From the NCBI GenBank assembly GCA_905197955.1, contig CAJKAR010000084.1:1-7703 (forward strand): DNA of 7,703 nucleotides, given 5' to 3'. Shown here piece by piece: positions 1 through 6,210 of this stretch. The DNA comes from an uncultured Lentisphaeria bacterium (lineage in GTDB: Bacteria > Verrucomicrobiota > Lentisphaeria > Victivallales > UBA1829). Made by a program: the position numbers and the translations under genes. How positions within the stretch are numbered: the first letter of the stretch is position 1; each line of letters opens with the position of its first letter. A model generated the notes under the pieces. That model made no database searches and was not told the origin of the DNA. It saw nothing but the letters and a program-made list of their open reading frames with translations.

Positions 1-62
1 ATCCAGAACCATCATCTTTCAACTTTTTCTTTTCCTATGGGATGGCTGTGAATTTGTTTTTA

Positions 63-68
63 ATTATA
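63..68 (-). promoter_or_regulatory. Possible -10 element of a promoter pointing off the left edge
   Basis: The minus strand reads TATAAT here, an exact -10 consensus, in A/T-rich DNA. No good -35 box lies at 16-18 bp; the best TTGA-containing hexamer (TTGAGC, 87-82) is only 13 bp away. Further downstream on the minus strand two adjacent ATG codons (15-13 and 12-10) could begin a gene leaving the window, but the visible codons are too few to judge. Confidence 0.25.
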
Positions 69-134
69 CAGAAAGAAAAAAGCTCAAGCATCCCATTTCC
101 GCTTAAATAAATTCTCCCCCATCAACCCGAGAGC

Positions 135-175
135 ATCAGCGGATCCGGAAGAAGAGCTCCGGCGGATCCGCTGAT
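135..175 (-). terminator. Perfect 13-bp inverted repeat 13 nt downstream of the giant gene (terminator-like hairpin)
   Basis: ATCAGCGGATCCG (135-147) is exactly complementary to CGGATCCGCTGAT (163-175), with a 15-nt loop. The position just after the stop codon suggests a role in 3'-end formation or mRNA stability for the DUF4282-giant gene operon. On the minus strand no U-run follows, so it is not a canonical intrinsic terminator. Each arm contains the palindrome CGGATCCG, and CCGGA/TCCGG (145-149/158-162) offers an alternative inner pairing. Confidence 0.45.
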
Positions 176-188
176 TTGTCCCCGTTTT

Positions 189-3100
189 TCACACGACGGC
201 AAGCCCAAGGGAGCGTTCCGTCTCGCGCCCGAAGTTCAAGTTCAGATCGGATGCCGAAGAGTAGCTCAGCACCAGATCGTTCTTCACATTGATCTTCCGG
301 ACAGAGCTGTAGGAGGCGTTCCCGCTGGTATCGTATGCACACATCTGAACGATGTAGCTGCCGGCGTTCCGCAGAGTCAGGGTCGCTCCGTTCTCCACGG
401 TTTTCCAGGATTCAAGCGGATAATTCAAATCTCCCGACGCGGTCGTATACCGTGTTTCGTATCCGGCGATTCCGACGTTGTCCTTCGGGGTCTTCCAGGT
501 CACCAGATACACGTTGTCCGAAACCTCCTTCACCTGCATGGACGGTTTCGACGGGGGCGTCACATCCTTCACATAGAAGCTCGAAATTGCGCTGGATGCG
601 CTCTCATTTTTCGCCTTGTCATACGCCGTCACCTTGTAATAATAGGTCATTCCGGCCTGAAGTTTCGAAAGGGTAAGCGTTGTCTTGCTCGTTTTCTTCG
701 TGACGGCATCCGAGAAGTCCGCATTCGTTGCATACGTCACATAGTAGCCGGATGCCTTCGACGTACCGCCGTTGTCCAGCGACTCATCCCAGGTCAGCGT
801 CGCCTTGTACTTCGACTCCTCCTGCACACAGTTCAGATTCTGAACCACATCCGGTGCAATCTTATCCGCGATCTTCACGGTGCTCTTGCTGATCCGGCTC
901 TCATTGCCGGCCGCATCATACGCCCGAATCTGAACGGTCAGCTTGCCCGCAACTGTCCCCGGAAGACGGAAACCCGTCTCCGTTGTCTCATATGCTATGA
1001 GATTCCGGCCGATGCCGTACTCCACCAGATACTTCGTCACGCCGATGTTATCCTCTGCCGCATTCCAGCGGAGATCCACAACCTGCTGACCGTTCTCCAC
1101 TTTTGCCTCCGCAACAACCTTCATCTTACCGCTCGGAGCCGTCAGATCCTTCACATAGAAACTGGCCGTCTGACCCACCGCGCTCTCATTGCCGGCCTTG
1201 TCATACGCCACCACCTTGTAGTAATAGGTTGTGTTCGCCTCCAGACCCGAAACCGACAGCGAAGTCCGGCTGCTCTTCTTCATGATTCCATCCGAAAAAT
1301 CAGCTTCCTTTCCGTAGGTCACATAATATCCGGCTGCTTTCGCCGTTCCCCCGTTGTCCAGAGCGGCATCCCAGCTCAGGGTCGCCTTGTATTTCTTCTT
1401 ATCCACTTCCGCACGAAGATTCTGAACCGTATCCGGGGCCACCAGATCCGGAACGCTCTGCGTCTTCCGGCTGACTTTGCTCTGATTGCCCGCCGCGTCA
1501 TACGCACTCACCTGGAACGTCATTTTCCCCGCAACATTCGAGATCCGAAGACTCGTCCCCGTCGTTTCCGTCGAGATCATTTCCTTCCCGCTTCCGTAGG
1601 AGACAACATATTTTGTCACCCCCACATTGTCCGTCGCGGGATCCCAGCTCAGATCAACCATCGGAACTCCCGCTCCATCCTGGAAGAAGTTCGTGCTGAG
1701 TTTCATTTTCCCCTGCGGAGCGGTCACATCCTGAAGAACAAACGATTCCTCGTACCACGATCCCGCCTCCCCATCACGGTTCACCGCGCGAACCATGACG
1801 GTATGAGTGCCGACGGAGAGCGGAGTCTTCGTCGAATAGCTTGTCGATTTCACATAGCCGAGGGAAACTCCATCCAGAACCACCTCGTATCCCTGCAGTT
1901 TTTCCCCTTTTTCCAGCGCCGCCTTCCCCCAGGAGAATTTCGCCTTGTACGACTTGTTCGTCACGGACACTGACAGATTCTTCGTCAGGTCCGGTCCGAT
2001 GGCCGGCGGTTCCGGCGCCGGGAGTTCGCTGCTGACTGCGGCGCTCCAGTCGCTGACATTTCCTGTGGCGTCATACGCATAATAGCGGACGGTATGAGTT
2101 CCATAGCCGGTTTCAAGCTGAAGATACGGTGTTGATGTCTGATACAGCTGTCCGTCGAATTCCACCCAGTACCCCGCCACTCCGACATTATCCGCGGCAG
2201 CCTCCCACGTGATGATGGCTTGTGTCCCTTCGTAACGGATGGACGCCGCACTGTTCGACGAAAGAACCGGGCTGACCGTGTCCTTCTCCGGAGGCGCCGG
2301 GAGTTCACTGCTGACTGCGACACTCCAATCGCTGATGTTTCCTGTGGTATCATATGCATAATAGCGGACAGTATGAGTTCCGTAGCCGGTTTCAAGCTGA
2401 AGATACGGTGTTGATGTCTGATACAGCTGTCCATCGAATTCCACCCAGTACCCTGCGACTCCGACATTATCCGAGGCAGCCTCCCACGTGATGATGGCTT
2501 GTGTCCCTTCATAACGGATGGACGCTGCACTGTTCGACGAAAGAACCGGACTGACCGTGTCCTTCTCCGGAGGTGCCACCGGAACAGCATAGGCAAACGG
2601 CTGACTCCAGTCACTGCGATTGCCGGCGGCATCCACGGCACAGTAGCGAATTGTATATTCCATTCCGGCTGCGATATTGGAAATGCAACATCCGGTGGAC
2701 TCCACAACAGCTTCCTGACCGTTCCATTCAACAATATAGGATGTGACACCGATATTGTCCGTCGCCGGACTCCAGACTAAATAGAGATCATTTCCATCCA
2801 GATATGCGGAAATCGGCTCCGAACTGAGAACCGGCTTGATCCGATCCGTAAGATCTTCTACAACAAGAGCCAGAGTGGTTCCAGACTCACCGGCAAACTG
2901 AAGGGATGCCCGCATCGTGTCCGAGAAAACACTCTGGCTGCCAATGGTCATCTGCTTTTCTTCTCCCTGCCAGACAACGGAAAAACGCTGTCCGGCGATC
3001 GCAGCCAAATTCGGCGATTCCAGGAGATAATAGGTTCCAGCCGCCGCATTGGAAATATCCACCGAGATCGTGGCGGAAGACGAAGCCAGCAACTCCACAT

Positions 3101-5534
3101 TGTCGGAAGAAACGAACAAATGCCCGTTCTCCGTGTTCTGAATGGAGTAATTCACATTCATGCTCCCGCCGCTGGCATAGAGATCCCCGCTGAAGAACGC
3201 ATTATCGGCAAATGTAAGGGTATTGGTTCCTCCAGTCAGATCAATATTGCCGAACACCCTGGCATTGCTGTTCAAGGTCAGGACATCATCAGAGGTTCCG
3301 GCGGAATAGGTCATGCTGGTCCCCGGAGTCATGGTGCCGGCATAAATGGCATATCCCTGGGCATTGAGCACGGCATCTTTCAGAACCGTAATATTTGCAT
3401 CAGCATTGAGCAGCAGGGCTTCCAGTTCGGCTGTTGCGGCATTCAATTCCTCAGCGGTGGCGCTGACAGAAATATTGTATTTTCCTGCGAAGACCGTTCC
3501 GGAAACAGTAAGATTCATCGCCCCGGCGACAATCCCGTTGGCATACTGTTCGCCGTTTGCAATGATGTTTCCGGCAATGGTAAATGCCCCCCCGGAATAA
3601 TCATCCTCCGCAAGCCGGTTGCTGACATAGATTCCCGTGGCGATTCCGTTGTCCCGACGTGTTGTCTGTCCGGAAGTTGTGCTGCTCCATCCGCCCTGAG
3701 CCGTCACAGATATGGTTCCACCAAGAACACCGGAACCATTCAGATAGGCGAAATCCAAACCGAATGCAGAGGAATACGCCTCAACGGGCGCACCCGCTCC
3801 ATAAGCAGTCCCGCCCCGAGCAATCACGTTCCAGTCCGCCGTTACCGCGCCGTGAAATGTCAGGGAATACTCCCCCTGCATGGCTGCGGCTTCTGCCACG
3901 GCGGATGAGAAACCGTAAGAGGGTTCTGCCGCCCCGAGAATCTGACCTCCCTGAGCGAGGATCTCAATCGTATTATTGACGGAAGAATGGAAAATCAAAC
4001 GGCTGTTTTCCATATTGAGTCCCGCGGCTGCCGCGTCTGCCACGCTGGTCCCGGAATTCACCGAAATCATTCCCGCCCGGGCTTCTGCAATCAGATCCTT
4101 TTCATACACGCCCTGGAAGTCACTCAAACCATTGTTGTTCACAACCGCGTATGCTGTGGCTGTCGCATTGGCACTGTAGGAAGAATTGTTAACGCTGACG
4201 CTCAGATTTCCGCTGACGGCTATTGAAGAAAGCGTGCCGCTGGAATTGCCTCCGACCTTGTATTGATTAAATGAACTGAATGTGACCGAGGATGCGGACA
4301 CATCGTAATTTCCATAAGACTCACTGCTGAGCGAAGCACTGTTTGCCGATACAGAAAGGGAAGAGGTATCATTCCCTCTTAAATCAAAGGTTGTGATATC
4401 CAGACCTATCGCTTCAGCTACTGCCGAGGAAGGACCGGCAATGACATTATTGCCCGCAGCGCTTACACTTCCCTGAACATTGAGATTCCCGGCAATCATC
4501 AGTGTACGGCAAACCGTTCCTCGTGCGGCAGAAGTGAAGCCTCTGCCGCTTGTGGCTCTGGAAGCTGTTACATCGCCGATTCTGGACTGTACCTGAAAAA
4601 CAGAAGAAAAGTCGCCGCCGACCTGAAGGTTCCTGCAACGGATTCCATATGCGGCAGATCCTCCGTTTGCATTCTCATACACATTCTGGATCCCGGTTTC
4701 CGCAAGGACATGGATTCTTCCGCCTAAATTTGCGCCAATGTTCAGATCGGAACTTTTTCCAAAATCATTGGCAAGAGAAAAGGCCGCCGCATATGCGCTG
4801 GAATGGTTGTTGTTATTCTGAATATTGCTTGAAATCAGACCGGATTTTGCCACGATATCAAAACTGCCGTTGAAACTGCCGCCGATACTGACTCCACCCC
4901 CGGCTTCAGAGAAAATCCCATGGGCGGAAGCGTCCGCATTCTTGAACTGCGGCAGAAATGCCGCGTTTTCAATTCCACCGGATATCGCAGACACCGTAAA
5001 TGTTGCGGATAAATCGCCAAGGAAACGAATGCCGGGATCTGAACTTCCAGCGGTTGGCATATTGCGAATGGCCGCCGCCTCGGTCGTCGTATTTCCTGCG
5101 GAAACCGGCACCGTGGCAGACGCCGTAAACGAAACATTGGCGCCGACATTGGGATTCAAAACGGTTCCGAAGGTCAAACTGTTTCCCACAATACCGTAAA
5201 CCACGGAATTTTCCCCGTTGCCGCCTGAAGTATTGGATATGACAAGCTCACGATCTCCGGAAAACACAACAATCGCATTGTAAAGAGCATTGAGTTCGTC
5301 ATTGCTGTCATAAGTCAGATCGCCAAAGACAACCGCACTGCTGCAGGGGTAGATTTCATTGTATCCGGGACCGCTCAGAACAACACTGTCATTGATATTT
5401 AATGTGGTGTTGTCCGCGCCGATACGCAAGCCGAACACATTGCCGGATACATTGAAGTTCCCTCCTGCGGCAATTGTATTGGTCCGATCATAAGTTTCCT
5501 GTGCACTTGCCTGCTGCGTTGAATAAGTTGCCAT
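189..5534 (-). CDS. Giant beta-repeat / nine-FN3-domain protein, probable surface adhesin-like protein without a signal peptide
   Basis: The product has 1781 residues (roughly 185 kDa). Residues 1-130 are Gly/Asn/Ser-rich beta-type sequence. Residues ~131-656 hold degenerate 40-50-residue units, and ~750-790 hold two 20-residue beta-helix-like units. Nine FN3 domains follow (~898-983, 992-1079, 1085-1172, 1180-1267, 1269-1360, 1363-1462, 1463-1556, 1557-1656, 1657-1751), then a 30-residue tail ending SLGLAVV. Eight FN3 domains carry a DN(V/I/G)G motif and an AYDxxGN-type motif; the fourth (ALEKGEKLQGYE) is the outlier. The ATG start follows GAGGAG at 7 nt, and an in-frame TAA at 5559-5561 rules out a longer product. 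No signal peptide, lipobox, LPxTG, PEP-CTERM-like end or autotransporter barrel is visible, and I see no enzyme domain. FN3 and beta-solenoid arrays usually occur in secreted adhesins and matrix proteins; an adhesive role here is inference. It lies 41 bp downstream of the DUF4282 gene, probably in one operon. I do not recognise a named family for the whole protein. Confidence 0.93.
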   Translation of the reverse strand: MATYSTQQASAQETYDRTNTIAAGGNFNVSGNVFGLRIGADNTTLNINDSVVLSGPGYNEIYPCSSAVVFGDLTYDSNDELNALYNAIVVFSGDRELVISNTSGGNGENSVVYGIVGNSLTFGTVLNPNVGANVSFTASATVPVSAGNTTTEAAAIRNMPTAGSSDPGIRFLGDLSATFTVSAISGGIENAAFLPQFKNADASAHGIFSEAGGGVSIGGSFNGSFDIVAKSGLISSNIQNNNNHSSAYAAAFSLANDFGKSSDLNIGANLGGRIHVLAETGIQNVYENANGGSAAYGIRCRNLQVGGDFSSVFQVQSRIGDVTASRATSGRGFTSAARGTVCRTLMIAGNLNVQGSVSAAGNNVIAGPSSAVAEAIGLDITTFDLRGNDTSSLSVSANSASLSSESYGNYDVSASSVTFSSFNQYKVGGNSSGTLSSIAVSGNLSVSVNNSSYSANATATAYAVVNNNGLSDFQGVYEKDLIAEARAGMISVNSGTSVADAAAAGLNMENSRLIFHSSVNNTIEILAQGGQILGAAEPSYGFSSAVAEAAAMQGEYSLTFHGAVTADWNVIARGGTAYGAGAPVEAYSSAFGLDFAYLNGSGVLGGTISVTAQGGWSSTTSGQTTRRDNGIATGIYVSNRLAEDDYSGGAFTIAGNIIANGEQYANGIVAGAMNLTVSGTVFAGKYNISVSATAEELNAATAELEALLLNADANITVLKDAVLNAQGYAIYAGTMTPGTSMTYSAGTSDDVLTLNSNARVFGNIDLTGGTNTLTFADNAFFSGDLYASGGSMNVNYSIQNTENGHLFVSSDNVELLASSSATISVDISNAAAGTYYLLESPNLAAIAGQRFSVVWQGEEKQMTIGSQSVFSDTMRASLQFAGESGTTLALVVEDLTDRIKPVLSSEPISAYLDGNDLYLVWSPATDNIGVTSYIVEWNGQEAVVESTGCCISNIAAGMEYTIRYCAVDAAGNRSDWSQPFAYAVPVAPPEKDTVSPVLSSNSAASIRYEGTQAIITWEAASDNVGVAGYWVEFDGQLYQTSTPYLQLETGYGTHTVRYYAYDTTGNISDWSVAVSSELPAPPEKDTVSPVLSSNSAASIRYEGTQAIITWEAAADNVGVAGYWVEFDGQLYQTSTPYLQLETGYGTHTVRYYAYDATGNVSDWSAAVSSELPAPEPPAIGPDLTKNLSVSVTNKSYKAKFSWGKAALEKGEKLQGYEVVLDGVSLGYVKSTSYSTKTPLSVGTHTVMVRAVNRDGEAGSWYEESFVLQDVTAPQGKMKLSTNFFQDGAGVPMVDLSWDPATDNVGVTKYVVSYGSGKEMISTETTGTSLRISNVAGKMTFQVSAYDAAGNQSKVSRKTQSVPDLVAPDTVQNLRAEVDKKKYKATLSWDAALDNGGTAKAAGYYVTYGKEADFSDGIMKKSSRTSLSVSGLEANTTYYYKVVAYDKAGNESAVGQTASFYVKDLTAPSGKMKVVAEAKVENGQQVVDLRWNAAEDNIGVTKYLVEYGIGRNLIAYETTETGFRLPGTVAGKLTVQIRAYDAAGNESRISKSTVKIADKIAPDVVQNLNCVQEESKYKATLTWDESLDNGGTSKASGYYVTYATNADFSDAVTKKTSKTTLTLSKLQAGMTYYYKVTAYDKAKNESASSAISSFYVKDVTPPSKPSMQVKEVSDNVYLVTWKTPKDNVGIAGYETRYTTASGDLNYPLESWKTVENGATLTLRNAGSYIVQMCAYDTSGNASYSSVRKINVKNDLVLSYSSASDLNLNFGRETERSLGLAVV
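567..1730 (-). repeat. Older two-domain FN3 superrepeat (A-B-A-B), 582-bp period
   Basis: Residues 1269-1462 and 1463-1656 are two copies of a 194-residue unit, each made of one type A and one type B FN3 domain. Both copies start D(V/L)TAP-x-GKMK, share a VDL-x-W strand, DN(V/I)GVTKY and AYDAAGN in the A domain, and share KYKATL, LDNGGT, GYYVTY, ADFSD and TYYYKV-x-AYDKA in the B domain. Domain boundaries recur at the same 194-residue offset (1269/1463 and 1363/1557), so the pair was duplicated as a block. Divergence is clearly greater than in domains 2 and 3. Confidence 0.9.
2013..2576 (-). repeat. Recent in-frame tandem duplication of one FN3 module, 279-bp period
   Basis: FN3 domains 2 and 3 are near-identical copies offset by exactly 279 bp (93 codons). 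For instance, the stretch encoding PEKDTVSP begins at residues 989 and 1082. The proteins differ at only four positions over ~88 residues (S/A in the DNVG turn, T/A and I/V in the YDxTGN region, V/A after SDWS). By eye I count about 19 nucleotide differences over the 279 bp, mostly transitions and mostly silent. This is the most recently duplicated part of the gene. Copy number could vary between strains, and short-read assemblies could collapse it. Confidence 0.95.
3165..3287 (-). repeat. Two 20-residue beta-helix-like units before the FN3 array
   Basis: Residues 750-769 (DVLTLNSNARVFGNIDLTGG, allowing for the double Asp) and 771-790 (NTLTFADNAFFSGDLYASGG) line up without gaps. Each has x-LT-(L/F), then a Asn/Ala-containing turn, then F-x-G-(N/D)-(I/L), and ends in GG. 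This period is shorter than that of the preceding array and is the kind seen in autotransporter-like and adhesin beta-helices. The segment links the N-terminal repeat array to a ~100-residue non-repetitive beta region (~800-895) that leads into the FN3 domains. Confidence 0.5.
3567..5144 (-). repeat. Degenerate 40-50-residue repeat array in the N-terminal half of the giant protein
   Basis: Residues ~131-656 repeat a loose pattern. A short beta strand ending in A-x-x-G (for example SFDIVAKSG, RIHVLAETG, TIEILAQGG, DWNVIARGG, TISVTAQGG) is followed by a Ser/Asn/Ala-rich loop, then an A-x-G(L/I)-type strand (AYGIRC, AAAGLNM, AFGLDF, ATGIYV), then a strand ending in G (LQVGGDF, LMIAGNL, LTFHGAV, FTIAGNI). 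About nine or ten units can be traced by eye, starting near residues 131, 175, 222, 271, 311, 353, 479, 521, 565 and 605. The stretch ~395-475 is less regular. Such alternation of short strands and Gly/Asn turns is what a right-handed beta-solenoid passenger looks like. The fold is inference. Confidence 0.65.
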
Positions 5535-5541
5535 ACCTCTT

Positions 5542-5547
5542 CTCCTC
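5542..5547 (-). promoter_or_regulatory. Shine-Dalgarno site that fixes the start of the giant gene
   Basis: On the minus strand GAGGAG lies 7 nt before the ATG at 5534-5532. Reading upstream in frame, the codons GGT, AGA, AGA, AGG, AAG, GGC, ATA and AAA lead to TAA at 5561-5559, with no ATG, GTG or TTG among them. The start is therefore well constrained, which matters because it means no signal peptide has been missed by mis-annotation. Confidence 0.85.
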
Positions 5548-5553
5548 TTGCCT

Positions 5554-5572
5554 ATTTTTTATGTAAAAAAAT
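5554..5572 (-). other. AT-only inverted repeat in the spacer between the two minus-strand genes
   Basis: ATTTTTT at 5554-5560 can pair with AAAAAAT at 5566-5572 across a 5-nt loop. The stem has no G:C pairs, so it should be a poor terminator. It may simply be an A/T-rich spacer or translational enhancer ahead of the ribosome site at 5542-5547. It does not argue strongly against one operon. Confidence 0.35.
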
Positions 5573-5575
5573 CAA

Positions 5576-5980
5576 TTATTTTCCATCATCCCGGATTTCC
5601 CGGAGAATTTCCATGATCGAAAACGGCACCATGGTGAACTCCAGCAGCAGATGCGTCACAATCGGAGAAAAAAGAAGCACCAGCAATCCGAGACCCGCCG
5701 ATCCCCACGCCCCTCTCGATATCCCCCCGATAATCAGAAAAAGTCCCCCGAGCGTCGAAACAATCATCCCGAGAAACCAGAGAATCTTGATGATCTGCGG
5801 AAACAGCATGATCCGAAAGTTGCAGAAATCACTCCAGGCGCTCCGTCTCCCCGACCGAGATCCGGAGGACATCTTCTGAAGCTTCGCACTCAACAGTTTT
5901 TTGATATCCCGGGCAATCGCCCCGGCATCCCTCACTCCGGTCATCTCGCCGGAAGCAGAATTCTTGTTCTCTTCGTTCAT
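5576..5980 (-). CDS. DUF4282 family small membrane protein
   Basis: The product has 134 residues. Residues 1-50 form a hydrophilic, probably cytoplasmic N-terminus with a basic segment (KK, K, K, RSGRR at ~27-46). Two hydrophobic segments follow at ~62-86 (starting QIIKILWFLGMIV) and ~93-118, and a short charged tail ends ILREIRDDGK. The order FRIMLFPQIIKILWFLG, then a Gly-rich turn, then a second helix with an E-F/L-x(n)-I-x-E-x-L-x-EIRD ending, matches my recollection of DUF4282, a family of unknown function. The ATG start follows GGGAG at 7 nt. The stop is 41 bp ahead of the giant gene with no strong terminator between, so co-transcription is likely. A scaffold or accessory role for the giant protein is only a guess from this linkage. 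A TAAGAT box at 6027-6022 is a possible -10 element, but no convincing -35 accompanies it. Confidence 0.82.
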   Translation of the reverse strand: MNEENKNSASGEMTGVRDAGAIARDIKKLLSAKLQKMSSGSRSGRRSAWSDFCNFRIMLFPQIIKILWFLGMIVSTLGGLFLIIGGISRGAWGSAGLGLLVLLFSPIVTHLLLEFTMVPFSIMEILREIRDDGK

Positions 5981-6064
5981 TGCAATACTCCCATCCTTTT
6001 TGTAATCCTGTTGCTTTGTTAATCTTATGGCAGGAGAAAAGAGGAAATCTGTCTTGCTCCTCCG

Positions 6065-6080
6065 AAAAAAAAATTTTTTT
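6065..6080. other. A9T7 tract in the divergent intergenic region
   Basis: Nine A residues are followed directly by seven T residues, 85 bp upstream of the DUF4282 start and about 130 bp upstream of the MATE start. AnTn tracts of this length are intrinsically bent and stiff, are favoured by nucleoid proteins, and are prone to slippage. A regulatory role for both divergent genes is inference; the tract itself is read directly. The rest of 5981-6210 shows no credible gene. Confidence 0.6.
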
Positions 6081-6149
6081 CACAGAAGCGTCCCCCTGCA
6101 TCCGAAACATCCCCGGCCGGATTTCATCAGGTTCCGGATCGCATTCGAT

Positions 6150-6177
6150 TTGCAAAGTTTGTTTTCCCATCTATATT
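6150..6177 (+). promoter_or_regulatory. Candidate sigma-70-type promoter for the MATE gene
   Basis: TTGCAA (6150-6155) and TATATT (6172-6177) are separated by 16 bp. The -10 box matches the TATAAT consensus at five of six positions and the -35 box matches at four of six. Transcription would start near 6184, giving a short leader of about 27 nt with the ribosome site within it. The choice rests on consensus matching alone. Confidence 0.45.
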
Positions 6178-6196
6178 TCCAGACATTTGGAACGAA

Positions 6197-6201
6197 AAGG
6201 A
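6197..6201 (+). promoter_or_regulatory. Shine-Dalgarno site selecting the MATE start at 6211
   Basis: AAGGA lies 9 nt before the ATG at 6211. The reading frame is open back to another ATG at 5980, but the extra 77 residues are not MATE-like, would overlap the divergent gene's start and lie upstream of the predicted promoter. The protein starting at 6211 has the usual family length. Confidence 0.7.
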
Positions 6202-6210
6202 TCATCAGAT

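Larger units (their letters stand above)
282..2843 (-). repeat. Array of nine fibronectin type III domains within the giant protein
   Basis: Nine consecutive modules of about 90-100 residues fill residues ~898-1751. Each starts with a D-x-(T/V/I)-(A/S/P)-P-like linker and has a Trp-containing B strand. Most then have a DN-x-G turn, a GY/KY-x-V strand and a final Y/A-x-D-x-x-GN hairpin. FN3 is a common immunoglobulin-like spacer and binding fold in secreted bacterial proteins. Two sequence subtypes recur. Type A has GKMK near its start and DN(V/I)GVTKY. Type B has APDxVQNL, KYKATLxWD and DNGGTxKAxGYYVTY. The fourth domain (SYKAKFSWGKAALEKG) looks like a diverged type B lacking DNxG. Confidence 0.9.

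Noticed and set aside
37..96. Inverted repeat ATGGGATG (37-44) / CATCCCAT (89-96)
   Set aside because: Only 8 bp pair perfectly across a 44-nt loop and no T-run follows on either strand, so it could easily arise by chance.
2013..2576. CRISPR-like array
   Set aside because: The repeats are long, directly adjacent, in frame and encode FN3 domains, with no short repeats separated by unique spacers.
1985..2749. A 254-codon open frame on the minus strand overlapping FN3 domains 1-3
   Set aside because: It is out of frame with the giant gene, its product is Arg/Ser-rich with no recognisable domain, and its length follows from the duplicated 279-bp unit keeping the same frame open twice.
3120..3908. 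A 262-codon open frame on the plus strand
   Set aside because: It lies wholly antisense to the beta-repeat region, shows no family signature and has no clear ribosome site. The opposite frame has strong repeat and domain evidence.
6117..6149. Small dyads (CCGGA/TCCGG and ATCG/CGAT) just upstream of the MATE promoter, considered as an operator
   Set aside because: Arms are only 4-5 bp and no regulator gene is adjacent, so this is not supportable from the sequence.
5980..6210. N-terminal extension of the MATE gene to an ATG at 5980
   Set aside because: The added 77 residues are not MATE-like, cover the promoter and divergent gene start, and a ribosome site sits correctly before the ATG at 6211.
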